Part shown: positions 27,308 to 36,626 of the stretch, piece by piece
How positions within the stretch are numbered: position 1 is the first letter of the stretch
Layout of the letters: the number at the start of each line of letters is the position of its first letter
Assembly: GCF_015668195.1 (NCBI RefSeq)
Contig: NZ_JADPFC010000002.1
Span: 434,001-498,000 of the forward strand
Source: Romboutsia_C sp015668195
GTDB lineage: Bacteria > Bacillota > Clostridia > Peptostreptococcales > Peptostreptococcaceae
Direction: 5' to 3'
Length of the DNA stretch: 64,000 bases
Program-made: the position numbers and the translations under genes
Notes under the pieces: generated by a model
What the model saw: the letters and a program-made list of their open reading frames with translations, nothing else
The model's database searches: none
What the model was told of the DNA's origin: nothing

Positions 27308-27476
27308 AAAAAATTTACTTCGCTTAAGCCACTGCATGGCGCTACACTTCATATCTCCAACGACCTCGTCAGTTGCTCAAAATGTCTTTTTTACGCTCTA
27401 CCAACTGATTGATATTGCTTAACTACAATAGTTACCCACAGTTTTTAAAGTATTATAATTCCTTAAGCATAAAAAA
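27308..27476. repeat. Intergenic repeat, copy 1 (about 169 bp)
   Basis: A stretch visibly richer in GC than its surroundings. It matches 30819-31015 along its length in the same orientation, about 85% by eye, but lacks about 26 bases found in copy 2. The shared part contains CTTCGCTTAAGCCACTGC and TTGCTTAACT. On the minus strand it can fold AACTA-TTG-TAGTT and CAAC/GTTG hairpins. It starts right where the terminator of the symporter gene begins. No reading frame is evident. Confidence 0.8.
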
Positions 27477-27507
27477 GTGTAGGCTATATGAGTTAATAGC
27501 CTACACT
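27476..27507 (-). terminator. Terminator after the AGCS symporter gene
   Basis: Stem AGTGTAGGCTAT / ATAGCCTACACT, 8-base loop, followed by TTTTTTATG on the minus strand. It lies 5 bases after the stop codon and abuts repeat copy 1. Confidence 0.88.
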
Positions 27508-27511
27508 ATTT

Positions 27512-28993
27512 TTATTTATTAGATTCTTTTTTAACTTTTTCTTCCCAGAAATCAGCATTCTTTATTCCAAGTTTTATTGGGTCAAATATTCTTTCTTCTC
27601 TTGGTATTCCTGCTTTCATTTGTTCTTCATAATCTTTAAAACACTTCATGGCTACATTTGATAATAAAAGTATAGCTATTATATTTAACCAAGCCATACT
27701 TCCAACACCTATATCCCCCATAGTCCATGCAAGAGATGCTGTCTTTACACAACCAAATGCAACTGCTCCTAATAATATAACCCTAAGTATATTTATAAAT
27801 AACTTAGTTGTTTTTCCTTTAAATATTCTCTTACTTATATATATAATATTAACTTCTGCTATATAATAGTATGCCATTATCGTAGTAAACGCAAAGAAGA
27901 ATAATGCTATAGATACAAAAGCTGACCCAAATCCTGGTATCAATGAATCTACTGCTGTTTGAGTATATATAGGTCCTATCTCAACTCCCGGTAAATTCTC
28001 AACTATCATAGCTCCATTTACTCCATGAACATTATAGCTTCCTGTCATAAGTATCATAAATCCTGTTGCTGAACATACGAATAAAGTATCTACATATACT
28101 GAAAATGCTTGAACTAAACCTTGCTTAGCTGGATGACTTACTTCAGCTGCTGCTGCAGCTTGTGGTCCAGTTCCTTGACCTGCTTCATTTGAGTAAACTC
28201 CACGTTTTACTCCCCAAGCTATTGTTGAACCTATTATTCCTGCAAATGCTTGCTCTGCTCCAAATGCAGACTTAAACACTAATCCTATCACACTTGGTAA
28301 TTGTTCTATATTAACAGCTATTATTATAAGAGACATTAATATATAAATTCCTCCCATAAACGGAACTATTAATTCTGCTGCAGAACTTATTCTTTTTATT
28401 CCACCAAATATTATAAGTGCTAGTAATATAACTAAGACTACTGTTATTATCATTGAATCTATCTTAAAAGCATTGTTTACTGCTACAGTTATAGAGTTAG
28501 ATTGAACACCAGGTAATAATAAACCTGTTGCTAGTACTGTTGCTAATGCAAATAATATTCCATACCATTTAGAAAACTTAGTATTTCCTAGTCCTTTTTC
28601 AATATAGTATGCTGGCCCTCCACGATATAATCCATCATGTTCTTCTTTATAAACTTGTGCTAATGTAGATTCTGCAAATGCTGATCCTGCACCTAAAAAT
28701 GCTATTGCCCACATCCAAAATAGTGCTCCTGGTCCTCCCATTGCTATTGCTGTTGCTACCCCTGCTATATTACCTGTACCTATACGACCTGCTAATGCTG
28801 TACATAGAGCTTGAAATGATGAAATACCCTGAGCTGATTTTTCTCCTTTAAATAATAAAGTTACCATTTCTTTAAGGTGCCTTATTTGAGAGAATTTGGT
28901 TCTAAAAGAAAAATAAATACCTGAACCTAAACACAAAAATACTAGCCAGTTACTCCAAATAATATCATTTATTGCATAAACAATACGCTCCAT
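27512..28993 (-). CDS. Alanine/glycine:cation symporter, AGCS family
   Basis: Sodium-coupled importer of alanine or glycine. The 493 residues have about 11 membrane segments with family motifs SSFQALCTALAGRIGTGNIA (about 58-77), GGPGALFWMWAIAFLGA and NEAGQGTGPQAAAAAEVSHP (about 268-287). A strong AAGGGGG site precedes the ATG. It is a single-gene unit between its own terminator and the spoIVA terminator. The precise substrate is unknown; amino-acid uptake fits a Stickland-fermenting anaerobe. Confidence 0.93.
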   Translation of the reverse strand: MERIVYAINDIIWSNWLVFLCLGSGIYFSFRTKFSQIRHLKEMVTLLFKGEKSAQGISSFQALCTALAGRIGTGNIAGVATAIAMGGPGALFWMWAIAFLGAGSAFAESTLAQVYKEEHDGLYRGGPAYYIEKGLGNTKFSKWYGILFALATVLATGLLLPGVQSNSITVAVNNAFKIDSMIITVVLVILLALIIFGGIKRISSAAELIVPFMGGIYILMSLIIIAVNIEQLPSVIGLVFKSAFGAEQAFAGIIGSTIAWGVKRGVYSNEAGQGTGPQAAAAAEVSHPAKQGLVQAFSVYVDTLFVCSATGFMILMTGSYNVHGVNGAMIVENLPGVEIGPIYTQTAVDSLIPGFGSAFVSIALFFFAFTTIMAYYYIAEVNIIYISKRIFKGKTTKLFINILRVILLGAVAFGCVKTASLAWTMGDIGVGSMAWLNIIAILLLSNVAMKCFKDYEEQMKAGIPREERIFDPIKLGIKNADFWEEKVKKESNK

Positions 28994-29152
28994 AACATAC
29001 CCCCTTATTTAATATATAATCTATAAAATTTTTAAATTTAATAGATTATATTATTAATTTTAGATATTTGTTACTTAAATTTCAAGTATTTTCTGACTAT
29101 TTAGAAAATTCTTATATAATGATTTTAACTTCAGTATATAATTATATAAGAA

Positions 29153-29177
29153 TAGGAAAGGCTTTTAACCTTTCCTA
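29153..29177 (-). terminator. Possible terminator after spoIVA
   Basis: Stem AGGAAAGG / CCTTTCCT with a 7-base loop, about 50 bases after the spoIVA stop. The following tract on the minus strand is only moderately T-rich. Confidence 0.55.
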
Positions 29178-29224
29178 CATTTAAATGTTATCTTAATTAA
29201 TTATCTAATTTTTATCAATGCATT

Positions 29225-30697
29225 TTATAATAATATAGTTATTATATTACTACTTCCTTCATTTATTATCTTTTGTAAAGTTTTTTGTATTTTAACTCTT
29301 ATTTCTTCAGGCATTGTATATAACTTGCTTTGTAATTGTTCCTTAACTAAGTCATGTAGAGATTTTCCAAACATATTTGATGACCATATTTCATTAGGAT
29401 TTTGTTCAAATTCCTCTTGCATATATTTTATCATCTCTTCACCTTGATTTTGACTTCCAACTATAGGTGCTATCTCTGTAGATATATCAGCTTTTATTAT
29501 GTGAAGTGAAGGTGCATTTGCTCTTAATTTAACTCCATATTGTTTTCCTTGTTTTATTATTTCTGGTTCTTCTAAACTTAACTCTTCTAAAGATGGGGCT
29601 ACAACTCCATAGCCTTTTGTTTTTGCATCTATTAAAGCAGATTCTATCTTATCATATTCATTTTTAACCCTAGATAACTTAGTTACTAAGCTAAGTAGTT
29701 GGTGGTCTCCATCTATCTTAAATCCACTCTTTTCTTCTAGTACATTGTAGAATAAATCTTGCTTAGCAGATAAGTCGATACTTATAACACCCTCTCCAAG
29801 TTCAACATTATCAACTGATGTATCTTCTAAGAATTCTAACTCAGAAAATCCTGCTACTATACTATCTATATCTCTTATTTTTCCAATTTCTTCTATACTT
29901 TGCTTTAATGTAAATATTATATTATTCTTTATCCAATGATTTCTCTCTAATCCTTCTATCCATTGAGGTAAATTTATTCTTATTTCATTTAATGGGAAAT
30001 CATAAAGTACTGTTTCCATAACGCTCTCTATATCTTCTTCATCCATAGCTAATACATTTAATGGTACTATAGGAGCTTCATACTTTTCTTCTAGCTCAGA
30101 TCTTAATAATTCTATATCTTCACTGTACGGGTCAAGTGTATTTAATACAATAGCGAAAGGCTTATTTAAAGATTTTAACTCATTTATAACTCTTTCTTCT
30201 GCTTGTAAATAACTCTTTCTATCTATACCTGTTACTGAACCATCTGTTATAACTACTATACCTAATGTTGAATGATCTCTTATAACTTTTTTAGTTCCTA
30301 TCTCTGCTGCTTGCTCAAATGTCATAGCTTCTTGTGACCATGGTGTTGATACTAATCTTTGTTTACCATCTTCTTCATGTCCTAAAGCTCCATCTACTAT
30401 GTACCCAACGCAATCAACCATTCTAACTTTTAAATTTACAGTATCTCTAACCTTTATTTCAACTCCATCTGCTGGAACAAATTTTGGTTCTACTGTCATT
30501 ATTGTCTTACCTGAACCACTTTGAGGTATTTCATCCTTTGTTCTTTCCTTTTTAAACTCATTGTCTATATTCGGTATTACTAATTTTTCCATAAACTTTC
30601 TTATAAATGTAGATTTACCCGTTCTAACAGGACCTACTACACCTATATATATATCTCCTTGAGTCCTCTTAGCTATGTCTTCATATATGTTATTCAT
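29225..30697 (-). CDS. spoIVA: Stage IV sporulation protein A, spore-coat base ATPase
   Basis: Forms the ATP-driven scaffold around the forespore on which the coat is built, in the mother cell. The 490 residues start MNNIYEDIAKRTQGDIYIGV. The Walker A motif GPVRTGKST is at about 22-30, Walker B-like VRMVDCVGYIVDG at about 90-102, and a long C-terminal assembly domain ends FGKSLHDLVKEQLQSKLY..IITILL. Length and sequence match the family throughout. GGAGGGGGA precedes the ATG. A sigma-E-like promoter lies upstream. Confidence 0.97.
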   Translation of the reverse strand: MNNIYEDIAKRTQGDIYIGVVGPVRTGKSTFIRKFMEKLVIPNIDNEFKKERTKDEIPQSGSGKTIMTVEPKFVPADGVEIKVRDTVNLKVRMVDCVGYIVDGALGHEEDGKQRLVSTPWSQEAMTFEQAAEIGTKKVIRDHSTLGIVVITDGSVTGIDRKSYLQAEERVINELKSLNKPFAIVLNTLDPYSEDIELLRSELEEKYEAPIVPLNVLAMDEEDIESVMETVLYDFPLNEIRINLPQWIEGLERNHWIKNNIIFTLKQSIEEIGKIRDIDSIVAGFSELEFLEDTSVDNVELGEGVISIDLSAKQDLFYNVLEEKSGFKIDGDHQLLSLVTKLSRVKNEYDKIESALIDAKTKGYGVVAPSLEELSLEEPEIIKQGKQYGVKLRANAPSLHIIKADISTEIAPIVGSQNQGEEMIKYMQEEFEQNPNEIWSSNMFGKSLHDLVKEQLQSKLYTMPEEIRVKIQKTLQKIINEGSSNIITILL

Positions 30698-30730
30698 TAA
30701 TTTTCCCCCTCCTGCATATAGTTTCTTAAT

Positions 30731-30760
30731 AAAGTATATTTTTATCTGTCCCCTATTATT
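30731..30760 (-). promoter_or_regulatory. Possible sigma-E promoter of spoIVA
   Basis: On the minus strand TATACTTT (30731-30738) resembles the sigma-E -10 (CATACAnT), with TAATAAT about 16 bases upstream as a -35 candidate. spoIVA is sigma-E dependent in studied organisms; the match here is imperfect. Confidence 0.3.
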
Positions 30761-30818
30761 ACTAATAATTTCTAAATTTATATATAAATCATGCTTGTAT
30801 ATTTTAAGTTTCTAAAAC

Positions 30819-31015
30819 AAAAAATTCGCTTCGCTTAAGCCACTGCGTGGGCGCTACACTTCATATCGCCAACGACTTTGTCCGTTGCTTGAGCGACGTG
30901 TCGGCGAAGCACTTTAAAATGTCTTTTTTACGCTTTACAAACTGATTGGCATTGCTTAACTGCAACAGTTACCCATAGTTTTTAAAGTATCATAATTTCC
31001 TTAAGCACAAAAAAG
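30819..31015. repeat. Intergenic repeat, copy 2 (about 197 bp)
   Basis: Longer copy of the repeat at 27308-27476, in the same orientation, carrying about 26 extra bases near 30890-30915. On the minus strand it can fold AACTG-TTG-CAGTT (30958-30970), CAAC/GTTG and CCAC/GTGG hairpins. The loop-closing pair of the first is A-T in copy 1 and G-C here, a compensated change. Like copy 1, it abuts the terminator of a minus-strand gene (gpsA). Confidence 0.8.
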
Positions 31016-31036
31016 CTAGGATTAAAATCCTAGCTT
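31013..31036 (-). terminator. Terminator after gpsA
   Basis: Stem AAGCTAGGA / TCCTAGCTT with a 6-base loop and a following T-run on the minus strand; it overlaps the gpsA stop. Confidence 0.85.
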
Positions 31037-32044
31037 ATCTTCTACTACTTCTTCTATTTCATGTGTTTTATTTCTCATCATTAAATCTGCTACTACTTCA
31101 TTTGGGTTTGCACTTTCGTGAAGTACAGAATATATTGCACTTGTGATTGGCATATCTATTCCTAACTTTTTAGAAACATCATAAGCAACTTCTGTAGCAG
31201 TTATACCTTCTACTACCATTTTAACTTCAGCAAGAGTTTCTTCTAAACTTTTTCCTTGCCCTATAAGAATTCCTGCTCTTCTATTTCTACTATGCATACT
31301 TGTACAAGTAACTATTAAGTCACCTATACCTGATAGTCCTGAGAAAGTAGATAAATTAGCACCCATCTTAACGCCTAATCTTCCTATCTCTCTTATACCT
31401 CTAGTCATAAGTGCAGCTTTTGCATTATCTCCATACCCTAAGCCATCACATATACCAGCACCAAATGCAATTATATTTTTAAGAGCCCCACCAAGTTCAA
31501 CTCCTACTACGTCAGGATTAGTATACACTCTAAATTTAGGTGTCATAAACATATCTTGAACTATTTGAGCCACTTCTATATTTTCTGATGCAACTACTAC
31601 TGTAGTAGGTATATCTCTTGCAACTTCTTCTGCATGAGATGGACCTGATAAAGTCACGTAAGGATTATTTGGAAGCTCCTCAGCTACAACTTCTGATAGT
31701 CTAAGTCCAGTTCCTCTTTCTAATCCTTTTGCAACATCTACTATTATTTGTTCATCTTTTACAAATGGCTTTAGGTTACTTGAAACACTTCTTATAGCTT
31801 GAGAAGGTACTGCTAATACTATAATTTTACTATTTAGTACTGCCTCTTCTAAAGATGTTGTAAGTGTTATATTATTTGGGAATAAAACCCCAGGTAAATA
31901 ATCTATATTTTCTTTTGTCTTATTTATTTTATCAGCTTGTTCTTGACTTAAAGTCCACATGCTTACTTCATAGCCTTTTTTAGCTAGTACTAGACCTAAT
32001 GCACTTCCCCAGCTTCCAGCTCCTAAAATACATACTTTTTTCAT
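31022..32044 (-). CDS. gpsA: Glycerol-3-phosphate dehydrogenase (NAD(P)+)
   Basis: Makes sn-glycerol-3-phosphate from dihydroxyacetone phosphate for phospholipid synthesis. The 340 residues start MKKVCILGAGSWGSALGLVL with the Rossmann motif GAGSWGSA; GPSHAEEVA (about 141-149), the catalytic ALKNIIAFGAGICDGLGYGDNAKAAL region (as ALKNIIAFGAG and onward, about 187) and GLSGIGDLIVTC follow. The ATG at 32044 lies behind AGGTGG; the in-frame GTG upstream is not needed. It follows plsY, so two steps of phosphatidic acid synthesis are linked. Confidence 0.96.
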   Translation of the reverse strand: MKKVCILGAGSWGSALGLVLAKKGYEVSMWTLSQEQADKINKTKENIDYLPGVLFPNNITLTTSLEEAVLNSKIIVLAVPSQAIRSVSSNLKPFVKDEQIIVDVAKGLERGTGLRLSEVVAEELPNNPYVTLSGPSHAEEVARDIPTTVVVASENIEVAQIVQDMFMTPKFRVYTNPDVVGVELGGALKNIIAFGAGICDGLGYGDNAKAALMTRGIREIGRLGVKMGANLSTFSGLSGIGDLIVTCTSMHSRNRRAGILIGQGKSLEETLAEVKMVVEGITATEVAYDVSKKLGIDMPITSAIYSVLHESANPNEVVADLMMRNKTHEIEEVVEDKLGF

Positions 32045-32067
32045 TAAAAACACCACCTAGCTAATAT

Positions 32068-32673
32068 TTATTTTTTTTCTCCAATTTTTCTTTCAGTTTT
32101 ATTTATAAGTCTTTTTATGTTTTCTCTATGAGTATATATAACTGATAGAGTTAAAAATAATGTAACTAATACACCCTTTGTATTTTGACTAAATATCATT
32201 ATTACTGGAGAAAGTGATATACTAAGTACTGATCCTAGTGATACGTATTTAGTTATATAAACTATTATTAAAAATACTAAAAAGCAACTTAGAGCCATTA
32301 TAGGATTGACTGCTATCATAGAACCTAAAGATGTAGCAACTCCTTTTCCACCTTTAAATCCTAAAAATGCTGGCCAGTTATGGCCACTAACAACTCCTAC
32401 AACAGCTATATACTTAGCTGTAAGTGGGTCTAGTCCAATATATTTAGCAATTATTCCTGCTAATAATACGGCTATTATTCCTTTTAATAAGTCTCCTACA
32501 AATGTCATAAGACCTGCCTTTTTTCCAAGAGTTCTAAGTACATTAGTAGAACCTGCATTACCAGAACCCTGAGTTCTTATGTCCACTCCTGCTAATCTTC
32601 TAGCAATAATATATGATGTTGATATATTTCCTAAAAGATAAGCAATTATAAAAATTATTAAATAGTTAAGCAT
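32068..32673 (-). CDS. plsY: Acyl-phosphate:glycerol-3-phosphate acyltransferase
   Basis: Membrane enzyme that acylates glycerol-3-phosphate using acyl-phosphate. The 201 residues have about five membrane segments with the three family motifs: GSGNAGSTNVLRTLGKKAG (about 36-54), GHNWPAFLGFKGGKGVATS (about 97-115) and a C-terminal THRENIKRLI (about 180-189). It directly precedes gpsA, which makes its substrate, in the common der-plsY-gpsA order. Confidence 0.96.
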   Translation of the reverse strand: MLNYLIIFIIAYLLGNISTSYIIARRLAGVDIRTQGSGNAGSTNVLRTLGKKAGLMTFVGDLLKGIIAVLLAGIIAKYIGLDPLTAKYIAVVGVVSGHNWPAFLGFKGGKGVATSLGSMIAVNPIMALSCFLVFLIIVYITKYVSLGSVLSISLSPVIMIFSQNTKGVLVTLFLTLSVIYTHRENIKRLINKTERKIGEKK

Positions 32674-32696
32674 TCTATTCCCCCTTAGGTTTTTTA

Positions 32697-34025
32697 TTAC
32701 TTTCTTTTTTCTCTATACTCAAAGTGTATAGGAGTTCCTTCAAATCCAAAGTTTTCTCTTATCTTATTTTCAAGATATCTTTGATATGAGAAGTGAGTTA
32801 ATTGCTTGTCATTTATAAATAGCGTGAATTTAGGTGGCTTAACTCCTGTCTGAGAACCATAGTATATTTTTAATCTCTTTCCTTTATCTGATGGTGGCTG
32901 ATTTAACATTACAGCTTCACCTATTACATCATTTAATGCTGAAGTTGACACTCTCTTAGCATTTTCATTTGCCACAAATTCAGCTGTTTCTAATATTTTA
33001 TTCATTCTTTGATTAGTTTTAGCAGAAACGAATAGTACTGGTGCATACATCATAAATGGGAATTTTTCTCTTATATCTTTTGTGTAATTTCCTAAAGTCT
33101 TGTTGTCTTTTTCTATTAAGTCCCACTTATTAACGACAAATATACATCCTTTACCTTCATCATGTGCTATACCTGCAACTTTTGTATCTTGTTCAGTTAT
33201 ACCTTCTGCTGCATCTATTACTATCATTACAACATCTGCTCTATCTACTGCTGCCATAGATCTTATAACACTGTATTTTTCTACTGTTTCATATATCTTA
33301 CTTTTCTTTCTTATACCTGCTGTATCTATAAGCATGAACTGTTGTCCATCTCTTTCTAGATAAGTATCTACAGCATCTCTAGTAGTTCCAGCTATTGGAC
33401 TTACTATAACTCTTTCTTCACCTAACATCTTGTTGACTATAGAACTCTTTCCTGCATTAGGCTTTCCTGTTATAGCTATCTTTATTATATCTTCGTCATA
33501 CTCTGTGTTTAATCCTTTAGGGAAAAATGCTATTACTTCATCTAGTAAGTCTCCAAGTCCCATTCCATTAGCACTAGATATTGCAAATGGAGTTCCTAAT
33601 CCTAATTCATAAAAATCATATATATTATCAAATTGATTTATATTATCTATTTTGTTAACTACTAATATAACTGGTTTACTAGTCTTTCTAAGTATTTGTG
33701 CAACTTCTTTATCTGCTGCTGTAAGTCCTGCCTTCCCATCAACTACAAACATTATAACGTGAGCCATGTCCATAGCAAGCATTGCTTGATTTCTCATCTT
33801 AGATAATATTATATCTCCATTATCTGGCTCTATACCACCTGTGTCTATTAATGTGAAGTATCTGTCTAACCACTCAACTTCAGTAAATATTCTATCTCTA
33901 GTTACTCCTGGAGTATCTTCTACTATAGATATTCTTTTTCCTGCTAGTTTATTAAATAATGTTGATTTTCCAACATTCGGTCTTCCTACTACTGCAACTA
34001 TCGGTCTATTATTGCTATTGCTCAT
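32697..34025 (-). CDS. der: Ribosome-associated GTPase Der (EngA)
   Basis: Essential double-domain GTPase in 50S subunit assembly. The 442 residues carry two G domains: G1 motifs GRPNVGKST (about 13-21) and GKPNAGKSS (about 185-193), with DTGG/DTAG and NKID/NKWD elements, and a C-terminal KH-like domain ending FGFEGTPIHFEYREKRK. The second P-loop has Ala where Val is common. It lies between the DUF512 gene and plsY with short gaps. Confidence 0.96.
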   Translation of the reverse strand: MSNSNNRPIVAVVGRPNVGKSTLFNKLAGKRISIVEDTPGVTRDRIFTEVEWLDRYFTLIDTGGIEPDNGDIILSKMRNQAMLAMDMAHVIMFVVDGKAGLTAADKEVAQILRKTSKPVILVVNKIDNINQFDNIYDFYELGLGTPFAISSANGMGLGDLLDEVIAFFPKGLNTEYDEDIIKIAITGKPNAGKSSIVNKMLGEERVIVSPIAGTTRDAVDTYLERDGQQFMLIDTAGIRKKSKIYETVEKYSVIRSMAAVDRADVVMIVIDAAEGITEQDTKVAGIAHDEGKGCIFVVNKWDLIEKDNKTLGNYTKDIREKFPFMMYAPVLFVSAKTNQRMNKILETAEFVANENAKRVSTSALNDVIGEAVMLNQPPSDKGKRLKIYYGSQTGVKPPKFTLFINDKQLTHFSYQRYLENKIRENFGFEGTPIHFEYREKRK

Positions 34026-34040
34026 AATAATCTCCCTTCT

Positions 34041-35369
34041 CTACTTTAATATTTTATCAACAAAGTCTTTACCTTCATTTAAACAAGGTATTACTTCAAT
34101 TCCCATTTTATTGTTTAATTCTTCTAAAGTTATATTATCTAAAAATATATCTTCATCTGCTTTTAGCATACTTCTTGGTATATAAAGAGTCTCTCCTAAA
34201 TCTATACCTTTTAATTGATCCATTATATCTGTAGCTGTTATAAGCCCAGAAACCGTTATTGTTTCTCCAAAGAAGTTATTTATTATCTTATAAACGTTAA
34301 TTTCCATATTAGGACATTTATCCATTATTTCTTTTGCCATTTTACATATAAATTCATATGCAGAATGCCCTGTGGCTATAGAAACTTTCTTTTTTGTGTT
34401 TATTTTTTCTTCGCATAAAGTAGCTAGTTGTTCTTGTATTTCTCTTTCAAGCTTACTAACCATTCCTACTCCATTTTCAAATTGTATAAATCCTTCATAT
34501 TCATCATAGTCTAATAATTTTTTATTAGCCATTATATAAAATTCATCTGATAGGAATATAAATCTCGTTCCTAATTCCTTTAGATATTTTTCATGTAGTT
34601 TTTCAACTTGTTCTATAGTCTCTGCTGCAGTTTTCTCATTAAATATCTCTAAGTTAGGTAAATGATCTCTATGCTTAGTTATACCTACTGGAACTGCTGC
34701 TGCACTATTTACATATGGATATAATTTAGCTAAATCAGATACGGTTCTTTCTAATTCTTCTTTGTCATTGTATCCAGGACATAAAACTATTTGACAGTTC
34801 ATTTGTATCTGTGCATCTGCTAATCTTTTCATTATATCATATAATTTACCTGCAAACTTATTTTTTATCATCTTCTGTCTAAGTTCTGGGTTTGTAGTAT
34901 GAACTGATATATTTATTGGACTTATTCTATATCTTATTATTTTATCTATATCTTCTTCACTCATATTTGTAAGAGTTACAAAGTTACCTTGTAAAAATGA
35001 TAATCTTGAATCATCATCTTTAAAGTAAAGAGTTTCTCTCATTCCTTTTGGCAGTTGGTCTATAAAGCAAAATACACATTTATTTCTACAACTTTTAGCT
35101 TTGTCTATTATAGGGTTAGAAAACTCTATACCTAAATCATCATCATATTCTTTTTCTATTTCATATACATATATTTCACCATTTATTTTTTGTATCTCAA
35201 CTTCTAGGTATTCATCACTTAATAAAAATCTATATTCTATTATATCTTGTATTGGTTGGCCATTTATAGAAATAAGTATGTCTCCTACCTCTATTCCTAG
35301 TTCCTCTGCAATACTATTATTATAAACTTTGCTGACTACATTATTCATTTTCTTTACATTTACTTCCAT
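34041..35369 (-). CDS. DUF512 radical-SAM/PDZ protein
   Basis: Protein of unknown function, widely found next to der in clostridia. The 442 residues start with a PDZ-like domain (about 1-65; SIAEELGIEVGDILISINGQ), then a radical-SAM-like core with the Cys motif CRNKCVFCFIDQLP (about 88-101, CxxxCxxC), and the DUF512 C-terminal domain. The iron-sulfur site suggests redox or radical chemistry, but no substrate is known. Downstream genes der, plsY, gpsA and spoIVA follow closely. Confidence 0.88.
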   Translation of the reverse strand: MEVNVKKMNNVVSKVYNNSIAEELGIEVGDILISINGQPIQDIIEYRFLLSDEYLEVEIQKINGEIYVYEIEKEYDDDLGIEFSNPIIDKAKSCRNKCVFCFIDQLPKGMRETLYFKDDDSRLSFLQGNFVTLTNMSEEDIDKIIRYRISPINISVHTTNPELRQKMIKNKFAGKLYDIMKRLADAQIQMNCQIVLCPGYNDKEELERTVSDLAKLYPYVNSAAAVPVGITKHRDHLPNLEIFNEKTAAETIEQVEKLHEKYLKELGTRFIFLSDEFYIMANKKLLDYDEYEGFIQFENGVGMVSKLEREIQEQLATLCEEKINTKKKVSIATGHSAYEFICKMAKEIMDKCPNMEINVYKIINNFFGETITVSGLITATDIMDQLKGIDLGETLYIPRSMLKADEDIFLDNITLEELNNKMGIEVIPCLNEGKDFVDKILK

Positions 35370-35454
35370 GAACTTTCACCACTTTTCTCCATATGATTAC
35401 ATCGTTTTATAATACCACGGTTTGCTGAAATTAGTCAATATTTGCAATAAGTTA

Positions 35455-35478
35455 AAAGGTACCCTAAAAGGTACCTTT
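35455..35478 (-). terminator. Terminator after the YIEGIA-partner gene
   Basis: Stem AAAGGTACC / GGTACCTTT with a 6-base loop, overlapping the stop codon of the small gene and followed by a modest T-rich tract on the minus strand. Confidence 0.8.
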
Positions 35479-35677
35479 AATGTTTAACTACGATTAATGT
35501 TCCATTTGTCATATCATGAACCATTCCTCCAACACTCTTTGCCATAAGCATTGCTTTATGTTGAAGTTCTTTATCATCCTCTGCATAAAATATAGGACAT
35601 CCTCCACCAAATTTCATGTTTTTATCTGTAGTTATTACTGCTAATGTATATTCTGTTAAACCCATATTTTCTCCCAT
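35477..35677 (-). CDS. Small capping-type partner of YIEGIA proteins
   Basis: A 66-residue soluble protein matching what databases call the capping complex subunit for YIEGIA; I recognise it from GLTEYTLAVITTDKNMKFGG followed by GCPIFYAED and the C-terminal VGGMVHDMTNGTLIVVKH. I start it at the ATG one base after the upstream stop (35677); the ATG at 35665, behind GGGAG, is an alternative. Tight coupling to the YIEGIA gene supports a complex. The biochemical role is unknown; neighbours suggest sporulation. Confidence 0.78.
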   Translation of the reverse strand: MGENMGLTEYTLAVITTDKNMKFGGGCPIFYAEDDKELQHKAMLMAKSVGGMVHDMTNGTLIVVKH

Positions 35678-35678
35678 A

Positions 35679-36608
35679 TTATACACTTCCTTTCTCGCCT
35701 ATTTTATAATTAATAGATAGATTTCTACCTTTTGAACTAGATAATATTGGGCAAGACCTAACAGCCTCTAATACTTTTTCTACATCTCTCTCTATTGGTA
35801 TATAAGCTATCATTATACTTTGTTTCTGAGGATGTCTTCTTGGAAGGGGTACAAATGCTGGTTCATTATCGTCTCTAAAAAGTCCTACTCTTGAATATAT
35901 ATTATATACTATAGCTTGCCTTTGTCCCGCATCATATAATACACTTGCATTTATATAATTGTTGTCTTTTGGTATAATTTCTATACCTATTCCATTTTCT
36001 AAAAATCTTTGTCTATCACTTTCAAGGCCTACATTTGTTATTCCCTTTAAATCTCCTACTTGAAGAATTGATTCATCAACAAATTTTATTTCTACTTGTC
36101 GAACATCTGCTATGTCACTAATAGACTTTCTTTTTAATAATTTTTTAAGTATTATAGCTAATATAAGTCCAAATACCCCACTTATAAGCAAGCTATTGTT
36201 TTGAGATATATTAAATTCTTTTATCATAAAATGATACAAAGATATAGTTGAAAAAGATGTTACTATACACATATAATTTCTTACTTCATATGTCCTTGCT
36301 ATTTCTTCTATAAACGCACTTCCTCTTTTAACTAATTGAATATCTTCTAAGTTTTGAAGTGTATTTCTTCTACTTTCTCTTACTTTTCTAAATTGTTCTG
36401 CTGCCAATGATAAAAATGTAATTGATGTATATGACTTCTCTAGTAAAGCAGGAACAACTAATGCTCCTAATGCTGAAGCTACAAATGCTAACACAAGTTG
36501 TGTTAAAAGCACGTTTGGTTGTGTAGGGTATTGTTTTTTATCTACATTTAACATTATTAACCTAGATAGCACACCTATTGATAAGGCCACTACAAATGCT
36601 GTATCCAT
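35679..36608 (-). CDS. YIEGIA family membrane protein, second copy
   Basis: The 309-residue protein has an N-terminal hydrophobic half (segments about 1-20, 35-55, 115-155) and a soluble C-terminal half with FVPLPRRHPQKQSIMIAYIP. The name motif appears as FIEEIARTYEVRNY (about 98-111). It is a tandem paralogue of the next gene upstream (36627-37559) and is followed by the small partner gene. Family function is unknown; gene order next to der, gpsA and spoIVA links it to spore formation by inference. Confidence 0.82.
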   Translation of the reverse strand: MDTAFVVALSIGVLSRLIMLNVDKKQYPTQPNVLLTQLVLAFVASALGALVVPALLEKSYTSITFLSLAAEQFRKVRESRRNTLQNLEDIQLVKRGSAFIEEIARTYEVRNYMCIVTSFSTISLYHFMIKEFNISQNNSLLISGVFGLILAIILKKLLKRKSISDIADVRQVEIKFVDESILQVGDLKGITNVGLESDRQRFLENGIGIEIIPKDNNYINASVLYDAGQRQAIVYNIYSRVGLFRDDNEPAFVPLPRRHPQKQSIMIAYIPIERDVEKVLEAVRSCPILSSSKGRNLSINYKIGEKGSV

Positions 36609-36626
36609 AATACCACCTCTTTATTT

